Assembly: GCF_011320225.1 (NCBI RefSeq) | Contig: NZ_JAAOEN010000024.1 | Span: 1-61,684 of the forward strand | Origin: Phytoactinopolyspora limicola | GTDB taxonomy: Bacteria > Actinomycetota > Actinomycetes > Jiangellales > Jiangellaceae | Direction: 5' to 3' | Length of the DNA: 61,684 bases | In this document: piece after piece, positions 1-8,534 of the stretch | Layout: every line of letters begins with the position of its first letter | Position numbering within the stretch: the stretch's first letter is position 1 | Made by a program: the position numbers and the translations under genes | Notes under the pieces: model-generated | Database searches by the model: none | Told to the model about the DNA's origin: nothing | The model's input: only the letters and a program-made list of their open reading frames with translations

Positions 1-1
1 T

Positions 2-460
2 CGGGCGCAGAAGGAGACCGGGCTGGGTTTGGTGTTGCATGCGGTGAAGAGTGAGGTGGGGGCGTGGATGTTGGATGTCCTCGAGGATGAGGGTGTTGAT
101 CTGCGGCGGGTGGCGGTGGGGCACTGTGACACGTATCCGAAGGTGGATTATCACGAGAGTCTGGCCCGTCGTGGCGCCATGGTTATGTACGACGGTTGCA
201 GCGGCTTCGACGCCATCAATCAGGAGCGGCGGCTGAACAATGCCGTCGAGCTGATCCGCCGGGGCTGGGGATCCAGCCTGCTGCTCTCTCACGACGTCTG
301 CGTACTGGCCATGCGGGAACGGCGCGGCGGACCCGGTTACACCTACGTGTTCAACCAGATGCGTCCCGACCTCGTCGCTGCCGGAGTGGACGAGGAGGTG
401 GTCGAGGCGATCTTCACCGAGAACCCCCTGCAATTGCTCATCGGAAGTCGTGATCGCTGA
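2..460 (+). CDS. Phosphotriesterase-family metal-dependent hydrolase, C-terminal part
   Basis: The gene is cut by the left edge; the reading frame is open from base 2 and ends at TGA 458-460, leaving about 152 residues. The visible part matches the second half of a phosphotriesterase-like TIM barrel: GHCD (a metal-binding His region), then GAMVMYDGC, and LLSHDVC near the end, whose Asp is the last metal ligand in the family. Relatives hydrolyse lactones, esters or phosphotriesters in the cytoplasm. It is followed 107 bases later by an alpha/beta hydrolase in what looks like a catabolic operon, so a lactone- or ester-opening step fits better than organophosphate degradation, but that is inference. 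Family assignment is good; substrate unknown. Confidence 0.85.
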   Translation, partial: RAQKETGLGLVLHAVKSEVGAWMLDVLEDEGVDLRRVAVGHCDTYPKVDYHESLARRGAMVMYDGCSGFDAINQERRLNNAVELIRRGWGSSLLLSHDVCVLAMRERRGGPGYTYVFNQMRPDLVAAGVDEEVVEAIFTENPLQLLIGSRDR

Positions 461-567
461 CAACGCTGTCCCGCACCGTATCCGCGTCGACGCCCGGCTT
501 TAGCTCACGCCACGTGAGTGGGCGTTGGTTGGCCGCGGTCCGGGACTCGAAGAGAGACGAGGATGAC

Positions 568-1542
568 ATGAGCAACAGACGAGGTACACCGCTGAACCGC
601 CGCACCATGCTGGGCGCTGTGGCCGCCGGAGCGGGTTTGGTCGCGCTCAACCCGGCCGGGGCTCTTGCCGCGCCGCCGGACCACGCCGGTCGGCCCGGTG
701 GTCCCAAACCACGCGAGACACTCCTGCCGGCCCAGACGTCATGGGACCCAGAGCCGGAGTTCAGAGGCACCCAGGGGTTCGTCGAGCTGCCTGACGTGCG
801 GCTGTGGTGCTGGGATTCCGGAGGGACGGGCCAGGCCATCATCTTCCTGCATGCCCATGTCGGTAGCGGGGCGACGTGGAACTACCAGCATGACGCGCTC
901 TCGAAGGCCGGGTACCGGGTGATCAGCTACTCCCGTCGTGGTTATGACATGTCCGAGCGGGGGCCGGAGGACGATCCGGGAACGATGGCAGATGACCTCG
1001 ACGCGCTGGCGACGGCGTTGGGTATCGACCGGTTCCACGTGGTCGGCACGGCCGGTGGTGGCTTCGCCGTCTTCGACTACGCGTTGTCCTTCCCGGAGCG
1101 GCTGCTCAGCGCCACCGTCGCGTCGACCCTCGCCGGCATCCAGGAACCGGAGTTTCAGGATGTGACGAGGGCGATCCTGCCGCCGGGCTGGTTCGAGTTG
1201 CCCGAGGACTTCCGCGAGTTGGGGCCGTCGTACCGGGCGGCGAACCGGGAGGGGACAGCGGCATGGCTGGACCGCGTGGAACATGCGTATGACAACTACA
1301 TGCCGCAGGGCTCCAAGAACGCCATCACGTGGGACGCGATCAGCCGGGTGCGGACACCCGTCATGCTGTTGACCGGGACGTGTGACCTCTACCTACCGCC
1401 CGCCAGGCTGCGACAGATCGCCAGCCACGTGCGCCAATCCGAGACGGTCGTGATCAGCGAGGCCGGGCACACGCCGTTCTGGGAGCAGTATCTGGCCTAC
1501 AACAAGGCCGTGCTCTCGTTCGTGCGCAAACATCGACGGTGA
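568..1542 (+). CDS. Tat-exported alpha/beta-hydrolase-fold protein lacking the nucleophile serine
   Basis: Start chosen at ATG 568, with GAGACGAGG upstream; an in-frame ATG at 514 would hide the signal peptide. Residues 8-36 form a twin-arginine signal (NRRTMLGAVAAGAGLVAL, then ALAAP as a plausible cleavage site), so the 324-residue product is probably exported folded. The alpha/beta-hydrolase core runs from about residue 70: HAHVGSG (oxyanion region), YSRRGYDMS, the elbow VVGTAGGG, an acid in TGTCDLYLPP (Asp273) and SEAGHTPF (His301). The nucleophile position, normally Ser in GxSxG, is Ala162. The acid and base are kept, so this may be a non-hydrolytic lyase or binding protein, or it may use another nucleophile. 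It precedes two crotonases, whose first start lies 8 bases after this stop. Confidence 0.85.
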   Translation: MSNRRGTPLNRRTMLGAVAAGAGLVALNPAGALAAPPDHAGRPGGPKPRETLLPAQTSWDPEPEFRGTQGFVELPDVRLWCWDSGGTGQAIIFLHAHVGSGATWNYQHDALSKAGYRVISYSRRGYDMSERGPEDDPGTMADDLDALATALGIDRFHVVGTAGGGFAVFDYALSFPERLLSATVASTLAGIQEPEFQDVTRAILPPGWFELPEDFRELGPSYRAANREGTAAWLDRVEHAYDNYMPQGSKNAITWDAISRVRTPVMLLTGTCDLYLPPARLRQIASHVRQSETVVISEAGHTPFWEQYLAYNKAVLSFVRKHRR

Positions 1543-1550
1543 GGTCAGGG

Positions 1551-2297
1551 ATGTCCGAGATCGAGTTCGAAGCCACCGAGGACGGTGTCGGCGTCATCAC
1601 GCTGAACCGTCCGGAGAAGCTCAATGCCTTCAACTTCGCCATGCACCGCCAGCTCGCAACCGTGTTGACCAGCTCGGAGCTGCAGGATCTGCGGGCGGTG
1701 GTGCTCACCGGCTCTGGCACCGCGTTCTGCGCGGGTACCGACCTCGCCGAGTTGGGCGACCAACTCGGCGAGGCGGGTTCGGCGGCGTTCGAGGTGTCGA
1801 CCGGGTCCGAGCTGTCGGCGAACTTCCGCGGCGCCCGACCGGTGATCATCGCGGCGGTCCGTGGCTACGCACTCGGTCTGGGCACCCTGGTGGCTATGCT
1901 CGCCGATCTGGTGGTGTGCGCCGACGATGCGCAGTTCGGGCACCCGGAGATCACCCATGGCCTGGTGCAGGGTAACGGCATCCCACGTCTACGTGAGGTC
2001 GTGGGAACCCGCAACGCCATGTCGCTCCTCGTGACCGGACGCCGGATTCCGGCCCAGGAGGCGTTGGCGATGGGCATGGTCAACGAGGTGGTGCCGGAAG
2101 CGGGGTTAGCTGATCGTGCCCGCGAGCTAGCTACCCAGATCGCCGGGAACTCCACCTATGCGGTGCACATGACCAAACGTTTCTTCTATGAGGCGGCCGA
2201 GATGCCCTACTCGGTGGCGGTACAGGCCGGCTACCGGGTGATGCGGACCGCTCAGCTGGCCCGGCGCGAACAGGCCAGCGCCACGTTCAGCTGGTGA
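1551..2297 (+). CDS. Enoyl-CoA hydratase/isomerase family protein (crotonase 1)
   Basis: A 248-residue crotonase. Start at ATG 1551, eight bases after the preceding stop; GTG 1539 overlaps that stop and is less likely. Both oxyanion-hole segments are visible: GTAFCAGTDLAEL and RGYALGLGTLVAMLADLVV. In the active-site stretch the first catalytic Glu (FGHPEI) is present, but the position of the second (rat ECH Glu164, in A-M-E-M) reads A-M-S-L, so a classical hydratase mechanism is doubtful and an isomerase, hydrolase or lyase role is as likely. This alignment was made by eye. The gene overlaps the next crotonase by four bases, so the two are probably translationally coupled and act on the same CoA ester. 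Confidence 0.88.
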   Translation: MSEIEFEATEDGVGVITLNRPEKLNAFNFAMHRQLATVLTSSELQDLRAVVLTGSGTAFCAGTDLAELGDQLGEAGSAAFEVSTGSELSANFRGARPVIIAAVRGYALGLGTLVAMLADLVVCADDAQFGHPEITHGLVQGNGIPRLREVVGTRNAMSLLVTGRRIPAQEALAMGMVNEVVPEAGLADRARELATQIAGNSTYAVHMTKRFFYEAAEMPYSVAVQAGYRVMRTAQLARREQASATFSW

Positions 2298-3085
2298 GCG
2301 TCATGCTGCCGGCTGATCTCGTGGAGCTCGACGTCACGGGCCACGTCGCCACCGTGACGTTGAACCGCCCCGACGTGCTCAACGCGGTGAGTACACCGAT
2401 GTACGAGCGTGTGCTGGAGGTCTTCACCGGGCTCGACGTCGCCTCCGATGTGTGGTGTGTGGTGCTCCGTGGGCGAGGGCGCGCTTTCTGTGTGGGTGCT
2501 GATCGGGCGGAGCGGGCCACCATGACCGACCAGGAGTTGCGCCGGCGGCGCGCACTGACTCCGCGGGTGTTCGACGCGATCTACCACTGTGGCCCGCCGG
2601 TTATCGCCCAGCTCCACGGCTATGCCCTCGGCGGCGGGTTGGAGCTGGCTCTGGCCTGCGACCTGCGCGTGTCCGCCGACGATGCGGTGTTGGGGCTGAT
2701 CGAGACCAGCATGGGTTCGATGCCGGCCGGCGGGGGCACCCAGGTGTTGCCGCGGCTGGTTGGCCCCACGCTGGCCAAAGAACTCGTGCTCACCGGACGC
2801 CGGTTCGTCGCTGAGGAGGCGCGGTCATGGGGTTTGCTCAACCGGGTGGTTCCGGCCAGCGGCCTGGAGTCAGTGGTCGCTGAGCTGGCCGCGGCGGTGA
2901 CTACGGTGGGCCCGCTGGCGAATCGCCAGGCCAAACGGGCGCTGAACTTGGCGTTCGACGTGGATGTGCGGGCCGGCGTGGAAGCCGAAGCGGCGTTATA
3001 CGAACGCTTGGTGACCAGCCGTGACCGGCTCGAAGGTGTGGCCGCGGCCAAGGAGCGCCGCCGGCCGGAGTTCACGGGAGAGTAG
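2294..3085 (+). CDS. Enoyl-CoA hydratase/isomerase family protein (crotonase 2)
   Basis: A 263-residue crotonase starting at GTG 2294 inside the stop of crotonase 1 (ATG 2303 is an alternative). Motifs: GRAFCVGADRAE, HGYALGGGLELALACDLRVSADDA and LIETSMGSMPAGGGTQVLPRLVG followed by AKELVLTGRR. Both glutamates expected of a true enoyl-CoA hydratase (LIET and AKEL) are kept, unlike its neighbour, so hydration of an unsaturated acyl-CoA is the default prediction. The pairing of one complete and one incomplete crotonase suggests consecutive steps of a beta-oxidation-like or ring-cleavage pathway. No acyl-CoA ligase or thiolase is visible in the window. Confidence 0.9.
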   Translation: MSVMLPADLVELDVTGHVATVTLNRPDVLNAVSTPMYERVLEVFTGLDVASDVWCVVLRGRGRAFCVGADRAERATMTDQELRRRRALTPRVFDAIYHCGPPVIAQLHGYALGGGLELALACDLRVSADDAVLGLIETSMGSMPAGGGTQVLPRLVGPTLAKELVLTGRRFVAEEARSWGLLNRVVPASGLESVVAELAAAVTTVGPLANRQAKRALNLAFDVDVRAGVEAEAALYERLVTSRDRLEGVAAAKERRRPEFTGE

Positions 3086-3121
3086 AAGTGAGTGAGCCTT
3101 GTCGGCATATTTGACGTGTGA

Positions 3122-3146
3122 TACATTACAGATCTCCTGTAATGTA
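3122..3146. promoter_or_regulatory. Perfect 10-5-10 inverted repeat, probable operator
   Basis: TACATTACAG at 3122-3131 and its exact reverse complement CTGTAATGTA at 3137-3146, separated by ATCTC. It lies in the 225-base gap between crotonase 2 and the binding-protein gene, just after a TTGACG hexamer at 3111. Size and symmetry resemble a dimeric GntR- or TetR-type operator. The rest of the gap (3147-3310) shows no gene. No regulator gene sits next to it, so the cognate factor is unknown. Confidence 0.6.
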
Positions 3147-3310
3147 CGGAGCACTCGACTTCCTATGGAGAGCGCTGGCTCTACACACGGGTTCGCTCCC
3201 GCGCCGCCGGGGCGGGCTCTGCCGGTCCACACCGGATCGGATCTGTTACGAGCGGCGGGTCTTCGTTCGTGCCGCACGCGTTCGGCTTTCGGTGATAGGA
3301 GCGCACAAAG

Positions 3311-4960
3311 ATGGTGAAGCGAAGGTTCAGCCTCGTAGTGGCCGGTGCGGCCGCGGCGTTGCTTGCGGTCGCGGGATGTAGCGACACCAACGGTGGAACG
3401 GGAGGCGACGCGGAACGAGAGCGGCCGACCATCGTGTACGGCATCGGCGCCACCCAGATCACCGCCATGGATCCCACCCAGGCGGTCCAGCCGTTGGACC
3501 GAGTGTCCACCATGATGATCTTCGACGGACTAGTCCGGTACCACGTCGGAGACGTCTCCGCGCCATTCGAGCCGGGTATCGCCGAAGCGGTTCCCGAGCC
3601 GGAGATGGACGGTGACACCCAGACATGGACCATCCGGATCCGCGACGACGTCGTCTGCCCGGCGGGCCGTCATACGGAGGCCTACCAGCTCACCGCCGAC
3701 GACGTCGCGTACTCACTCAACCGCGCCGCTGACCCGGACCGGTCGAACTTCGCGGTGAACTACGCGGCCTTCGACACAGTGGAAGTGGTCGACGAGTCCA
3801 CTGTCCGGGTCATCATGAGCACACCGCAGTCGCCTACGGCGTTCCTGCCACTCATCAGCAATTGGGGGCCCGCCGGGATCGTCTGCATGCAGGCTGTCGA
3901 GGCCGAGGGCGACGAGGAGTTCGCCAAATACCCCGTGGGCACTGGCCCGTTCATGCTCGATAGCTACACCCCGAGCCAGTCGCTCAAGCTCGTGGCGAAC
4001 GACGACTACTATCTCGGCGAACCACTCGCTGCCGGATGGGAGTTCCGGTTCATCAGCGACGACGCAGCCCGGCAGGCCGCACTACTCAGCGGCGACCTGG
4101 ACGCTGCCGATGCTGGTGCGGGCGACGGCGGTCGGTGGCTCGATCAGGTCGACGCCCACGACGGCTTGAAAGCCGTGGCCACGCCGATCTTCGGTACCTG
4201 GTACTTCCTGTTCAACACCGAACACGAGCCGTTGGACGACGTCCGAGTGCGGCAGGCGATCTCCCACGCGATCAACCGCGACGAGATCATCGCCGTCACC
4301 GGCGAGAATCTCGCCTTCCCCACGAAGAGTGTCGTCGACAGCGCGTTGCCTGGCGGGATCCCCAGCGAACACGTCGAGGAGGCCGGGCTCGAGTACGAGT
4401 TCGACCTCGATCGGGCCAGGGCGCTGCTGGCCGAGGCCGGCCACGAAGGAGGCGGCTTCTCCCTCGACATCGTGTCGCCGAACGCGGGCGGGGTGTTGAC
4501 GTACTACGAGATCGTTCAGGCGCAACTGAAAGAGATCGGCGTCACCGTCAACATCGAGACCGTCGACACCGCCACCTGGCAACAACGTGTCTTCTCCGGC
4601 AGCGAACCCTTCGTGGTGAGCCTGGTGGCCTTCCGGCCCACCCCTCAGGTCACGTTCGGCGAGTTCTTCCATTCCGACTCGATGGTCGTGGGTGGCGCCC
4701 GGCCGGCGCAGAACTTCTCCTTCTATGGCGGCGCCGACGACCTCATCGAGCAGGCCGGCGCCGAGACCGATCCCGACCGCCAGCAGGAGCTGTGGCAGCA
4801 GATCGGCGACAAGCTCCTGGACGACGTCGTGGTGAAGCCGTTGATGGTCACCAAACGCGCTTACGGCGCCGTCGACGGATTCACCCTGGGCGGCACCGAG
4901 CCGGCCGAGAGCGTCCCGGGTAACTGGCAGGCCGGTCACGACGCCACCATCCGGGAATGA
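3311..4960 (+). CDS. ABC transporter substrate-binding lipoprotein, oligopeptide/nickel type (SBP family 5)
   Basis: 549 residues. The N-terminus is a lipoprotein signal (MVKRRFSLVVAGAAAALLAVAGC), so the mature protein should be anchored to the outer face of the membrane by Cys23. The fold signature of family 5 follows: TIVYGIGATQITAMDPTQ, WTIRIRDDVVCPAG with YQLTADDVAYSLNRA, YPVGTGPFML, and DDVRVRQAISHAINRDEI. Members bind peptides, oligosaccharides or metal complexes for import by a DppBCDF-like transporter. No permease or ATPase gene follows, so it must borrow one, unless the transporter lies left of the window. Its place in a catabolic cluster suggests it captures the substrate of that cluster. 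Confidence 0.92.
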   Translation: MVKRRFSLVVAGAAAALLAVAGCSDTNGGTGGDAERERPTIVYGIGATQITAMDPTQAVQPLDRVSTMMIFDGLVRYHVGDVSAPFEPGIAEAVPEPEMDGDTQTWTIRIRDDVVCPAGRHTEAYQLTADDVAYSLNRAADPDRSNFAVNYAAFDTVEVVDESTVRVIMSTPQSPTAFLPLISNWGPAGIVCMQAVEAEGDEEFAKYPVGTGPFMLDSYTPSQSLKLVANDDYYLGEPLAAGWEFRFISDDAARQAALLSGDLDAADAGAGDGGRWLDQVDAHDGLKAVATPIFGTWYFLFNTEHEPLDDVRVRQAISHAINRDEIIAVTGENLAFPTKSVVDSALPGGIPSEHVEEAGLEYEFDLDRARALLAEAGHEGGGFSLDIVSPNAGGVLTYYEIVQAQLKEIGVTVNIETVDTATWQQRVFSGSEPFVVSLVAFRPTPQVTFGEFFHSDSMVVGGARPAQNFSFYGGADDLIEQAGAETDPDRQQELWQQIGDKLLDDVVVKPLMVTKRAYGAVDGFTLGGTEPAESVPGNWQAGHDATIRE

Positions 4961-5012
4961 CCACGCACTCGCGAGGCACTGGCCAGCGCGTGAGGTATCG
5001 AGAGGAGTACCG

Positions 5013-6077
5013 ATGATCGAAAGAATCGGCTGCACGGTGGGGATGCTGGGAGACCCCGAGCATCCGGGCGATATCACCGCCGCCGTGCGGACCGTGGAAG
5101 ACGCTGGCTACGAGTCGGCGTGGACCTGGGAGTCGTTCGGTCCAGACTGCTTCACGCCCCTGGCGTGGTGGGGTTCACGTTCGACGTCGATGCGGTTGGG
5201 CACGGCCGTGGCACAGATGGCCGCACGGGCCCCCACCGCGATGGCCATGGCGGCGATGACGCTGGACAAGCTGTCCGGCGGCCGGATGGTGGTCGGACTC
5301 GGTGTGTCCGGGCCGCAGGTGGTCGAGGGTTGGTACGGGGTGCCGTTCGAGCGGCCCCTGGGCTGGACCCGCGAGTACATCGACATCATGCGTCAGACGA
5401 TGGCACGCGAGCGGGTGTCCTACCGTGGCACCACGTACAACCTGCCGATCTCTGGGGGTAGCGGTCTCGGCAAGTCGATCCGGACCGCGCTGCGGGACGC
5501 GCCGCGCACCGACATCCCCATCCATCTCGGCGCCGAAGGTCCGAAGAACATCTCGCTAGCGGCCGAGATCGCCGATGGCTGGCTGCCCACGAACTTCTCG
5601 CCGCTGGCTGACGACTGGTACCGGGAACGGCTGGAGATCGGGTTCAAGGCCCGTCCTGGCGGGAGGCCGGAGCATTTCGAGATCGCCCCGGCTGCCTCGA
5701 TCTCGATCGGCCCGGACACCGAGACCGCGGCGGCCCGGTTGAAGCCGGGTATCGCCTTCCAGGTGGGCGCCAATGGTGCGGAGAACATGAACTTCCACCT
5801 CAACGCGGTAGCGCGGCTGGGCTTCGAGGAGCCGTGCCGGGAGATCCAGGAACGGTTCCTGGCTCGCGACCGGGAAGGTATGGCGGCAGCCGTGCCGACG
5901 GAGATGGTGGAGGCGATCGCACTGGTTGGTACGCCGGAGAAGATCAAAGCCGACCTGATGCGCTGGCACGACACCGTCGCGACGTCGTTCATCGCCCGGG
6001 CTTCTCTCAAGGATTTGGTGACGCTGGCGGGGATCTTCCACTCCACCACCGGCGCAGCGGCTGAGCAGAGCGCTTGA
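5013..6077 (+). CDS. LLM-class (F420-dependent) oxidoreductase
   Basis: 354 residues; ATG 5013 follows GAGAGGAGTACCG, a good ribosome site. It has the luciferase-like monooxygenase fold: SAWTWESFGPDCFTPLAWW, GTAVAQMAARAPTAMAMAAMTLDKLSGGRMVVGLGVSGPQVVEGWYG and IPIHLGAEGPKNISLAAEIADGWLP. The GRMVVGLGVSGPQ and GWYGVPF stretches are typical of actinobacterial members that use coenzyme F420 rather than FMN, though the cofactor cannot be proven here. It probably reduces or oxidises the substrate of the surrounding operon, before the aldehyde dehydrogenase. Confidence 0.9.
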   Translation: MIERIGCTVGMLGDPEHPGDITAAVRTVEDAGYESAWTWESFGPDCFTPLAWWGSRSTSMRLGTAVAQMAARAPTAMAMAAMTLDKLSGGRMVVGLGVSGPQVVEGWYGVPFERPLGWTREYIDIMRQTMARERVSYRGTTYNLPISGGSGLGKSIRTALRDAPRTDIPIHLGAEGPKNISLAAEIADGWLPTNFSPLADDWYRERLEIGFKARPGGRPEHFEIAPAASISIGPDTETAAARLKPGIAFQVGANGAENMNFHLNAVARLGFEEPCREIQERFLARDREGMAAAVPTEMVEAIALVGTPEKIKADLMRWHDTVATSFIARASLKDLVTLAGIFHSTTGAAAEQSA

Positions 6078-6108
6078 GTGTGGTGAGGGCGGATGGAAGT
6101 GGTCACGG

Positions 6109-7536
6109 ATGACGTCGAGTAGTCCAGCGGGAGCGGATCGGTATCAGCATTGGATCGGTGGTCGCGAGCACTCTCCGGCGGCCGGAGAGTGGATCGTCTC
6201 TATTCGGCCCGGTGGTACCGAACCCCTCCATGAGATCGCCCGGGGAGACGCCGAAGATGTCGACAGTGCCGTGCGGGCCGCGCAAGCGGCCGCGCCCCCG
6301 TGGGCGGCTGCCCGGCCGGCCCGGCGCGGCCGGGTTCTCGCCGGTATCGCCGCCGGCATCCGCGATCAACTCAGCCGCCTCGCCGAATTGGAGGCCGCCG
6401 AGACGGGGAAGCCGCGGCAGCAGGCAGAGATCGAGATCAAAGGTGCGGCCGCCTATTTCGAGTACTACGCCGGGCTGGTCAATCTCCCCACCGGCGACAT
6501 CATCGACCTGGGCGCCGGGTTCCACGGCTACACCCGGCACGAACCCTTCGGCGTCGTGGGTGTGATCACGCCGTGGAACGTGCCGCTCAACCAAGCCGCT
6601 CGTGCGGTGGCCCCAGCCCTCGCCGTCGGCAACGCGGTGGTCTGCAAACCGTCGGAGCATACGTCGGCCACCACGGTGGAGCTGGGCCGGATCGCCGCCG
6701 ACGCGGGGCTGCCACCAGGAGTGCTCAACGTCGTGACGGGTATGGGAGCCGTCGCCGGTCAGGCCGTCGTCGAACATCCGGGGGTGCGCAAGGTGGCGTT
6801 CACCGGATCAGTGCGGGCGGGACGGGAGATCGGCCGGATCGCCGCCGACAAGATCATCCCGGTCACCTTGGAGCTCGGGGGCAAGTCTCCCAACATCGTG
6901 TTCGCCGACGCTGATCTGCCGGCGGCCGTGGCCGGTTCGGTGCGCGCGTTCGTGGCCAACGCCGGCCAGGTGTGCTCCAACGGCACCCGTCTTCTGGTCG
7001 CCGAAGAGATCCATGAAGAGTTCGTGGATTCCCTGGCGGCGGCCGTTGCCGACGTCAAGCCCGGAACCGACTACGGCCACCAGACCACCCGGGAGCAGTT
7101 CGATGCCGTCCTGTCGTACTTCGACATCGCCGCTGCTGAGGGAGCCACCTTAGTCACGGGTGGCCGGGCCACGGGCGAGGGCTGGCTGATCGAGCCGACG
7201 GTCTACACCGGCGTCACCAACCAGATGCGGATCGCCCGGGAGGAGATCTTCGGCCCCGTCGTGGTGGTCATCCCGGTCGCCGACGAGGCCGACGCGATCG
7301 GTCAGGCCAACGATTCCGAGTACGGACTCGCGGCCGGTGTATGGACGCGTGACCTGGCTCGTGCCCACCGGGTAGCGGCGCAGTTGCAGGCCGGTCAGGT
7401 GTTCGTCAACGACTGGACGGCCGGGCTGGTCGAAGGGCCGTTCGGAGGCTACAAGAACAGCGGGCACGGCCGCGAGAAGGGAGTGGAGGCACTTCGGCAC
7501 TACACCCAGACGAAGTTCGTATCGATCAAGATCTGA
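6109..7536 (+). CDS. NAD(P)-dependent aldehyde dehydrogenase
   Basis: 475 residues, usual length for the family. It oxidises an aldehyde to the carboxylate through a thioester on Cys289 (NAGQVCSNGTR), with Glu255 (LELGGKSPN) as the general base; the nucleotide-binding GVITPWNVPLNQ and the FTGSVRAGREIG loop are present. The C-terminus PFGGYKNSGHGREKG is the usual oligomerisation and catalytic-loop region. Start ATG 6109 lies 31 bases after the LLM gene, with no obvious terminator between them. Substrate unknown; the neighbours suggest an aldehyde made from an alcohol or lactone intermediate. Confidence 0.95.
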   Translation: MTSSSPAGADRYQHWIGGREHSPAAGEWIVSIRPGGTEPLHEIARGDAEDVDSAVRAAQAAAPPWAAARPARRGRVLAGIAAGIRDQLSRLAELEAAETGKPRQQAEIEIKGAAAYFEYYAGLVNLPTGDIIDLGAGFHGYTRHEPFGVVGVITPWNVPLNQAARAVAPALAVGNAVVCKPSEHTSATTVELGRIAADAGLPPGVLNVVTGMGAVAGQAVVEHPGVRKVAFTGSVRAGREIGRIAADKIIPVTLELGGKSPNIVFADADLPAAVAGSVRAFVANAGQVCSNGTRLLVAEEIHEEFVDSLAAAVADVKPGTDYGHQTTREQFDAVLSYFDIAAAEGATLVTGGRATGEGWLIEPTVYTGVTNQMRIAREEIFGPVVVVIPVADEADAIGQANDSEYGLAAGVWTRDLARAHRVAAQLQAGQVFVNDWTAGLVEGPFGGYKNSGHGREKGVEALRHYTQTKFVSIKI

Positions 7537-7576
7537 GTGCCCTGACCGGGCATGGAACACACATGAGGAGCTGCTC

Positions 7577-7942
7577 GTGACCACCAACCTCCGTCCAGCC
7601 GAGTTCGACTTGACCCAACGGAAACAGCGACCGCTGGTTCCGCCGAGTGCTACCCCCATCAAGCCGGAGGAGATCCTCACCCGCAATCACATCATCCACA
7701 TCAGCGACGACAAGAAGGTCGTGTACGGCCTGTGGGAGTGTGAACCCGGCACGTCACGGTGGGAGTACGAAGACCGGCAGGAGATGATCTACGTCCTGGC
7801 GGGCAAGATGACCGTCCAAGAGGACGGCGGCGACCCGGTCGAGCTGACGCCGGGCATGAGCGCGGCGTTCCCGGTGGGCTGGCGTGGCACCTGGGACGTC
7901 CACGAGACGTTCAAGAAGATCTACGTCGTCGTGCGACCCTGA
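7577..7942 (+). CDS. Small cupin-domain protein
   Basis: 121 residues, GTG start at 7577 behind GAGGAGCTGCTC. A single cupin barrel: WECEPGTSRWEYEDRQEMIYVLAGKMTVQ in the N-terminal motif, and the second motif VELTPGMSAAFPVGWRGTWDVHE. It resembles the EutQ-like/DUF861 cupin group. The first motif has fewer His ligands than typical metal cupins, so metal binding is uncertain. Last gene of the operon, 40 bases after the aldehyde dehydrogenase; perhaps an isomerase or a protein protecting a reactive intermediate. The function is not known. Confidence 0.8.
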   Translation: MTTNLRPAEFDLTQRKQRPLVPPSATPIKPEEILTRNHIIHISDDKKVVYGLWECEPGTSRWEYEDRQEMIYVLAGKMTVQEDGGDPVELTPGMSAAFPVGWRGTWDVHETFKKIYVVVRP

Positions 7943-7981
7943 CGCGCAAGCACGGGTGAATCCCCGCGCTGTGGTGCTGCC

Positions 7982-8533
7982 TCACGGTGCGGGACGGCCC
8001 AGCCCCTCCACCACCTCCGCGCCGGGCCAGGCGGCCAGCTGCGATCCAGGGATCGTCAGCTTCGACCGTCGCAGCCCGCTGCCGATGACGGCGGATGGCA
8101 GCGTGGCGACGGCGGGGTCCACCAGGATCGGCCACCCGTCGGGTAGGCCAAGCGGGGTGATCCCGCCGTACTCCATGCCGGTGGCGATCACGGCTTCGTC
8201 CATGGGCAGAAACGACGCTTTGCGGACATCGAGGTAGCGGCGCACCACGCCGTTGACGTCGGCTCGCGTCGTCGCCAGCACCATGCAGGCGGCGACGCGA
8301 ACCTCGCCGCCCCGGCGGCCGGCCACCACAACACAGTTCGCCGACGCGTCGAGTGCCACGTCGTAAGCGGCGCAGAATTCCGCCGTGTCCGCGAGCGTCG
8401 GATCGATCTCCGCGACCGATACGTCCACGGCTGGTTGGTCGGTCAACGCGCGGCGTACCGGCTCGGCCAGGAGATCCGGGCGCTGTTGGGCCGGGACCGT
8501 GGCCAGTCGGCCGATGGTGGCGGGGCCGGTCAT
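7982..8533 (-). CDS. YbaK/EbsC-family aminoacyl-tRNA deacylase-like protein
   Basis: 183 residues read on the minus strand; start ATG 8533-8531, two bases from the upstream gene's stop. The sequence has the YbaK layout: DTAEFCAAYDVALDASANCVVVAG, then VRRYLDVRKASFLPMDEAVIATGMEYGGITPLGLP, where the GGITPLGLP segment is the substrate-pocket hallmark. Relatives hydrolyse mischarged tRNA (Cys-tRNA-Pro and similar). It forms a two-gene unit with the PEBP-like gene and converges on the cupin gene with 39 bases between them. Well supported as a family; the tRNA specificity is not visible. Confidence 0.88.
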   Translation of the reverse strand: MTGPATIGRLATVPAQQRPDLLAEPVRRALTDQPAVDVSVAEIDPTLADTAEFCAAYDVALDASANCVVVAGRRGGEVRVAACMVLATTRADVNGVVRRYLDVRKASFLPMDEAVIATGMEYGGITPLGLPDGWPILVDPAVATLPSAVIGSGLRRSKLTIPGSQLAAWPGAEVVEGLGRPAP

Positions 8534-8534
8534 G

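Noticed and set aside
4036-5077. Other open frames over 250 codons across the binding-protein gene
   Set aside because: They are Arg/Pro/Gly-rich products of a high-GC alternate frame with no motifs, while the binding-protein frame is complete.
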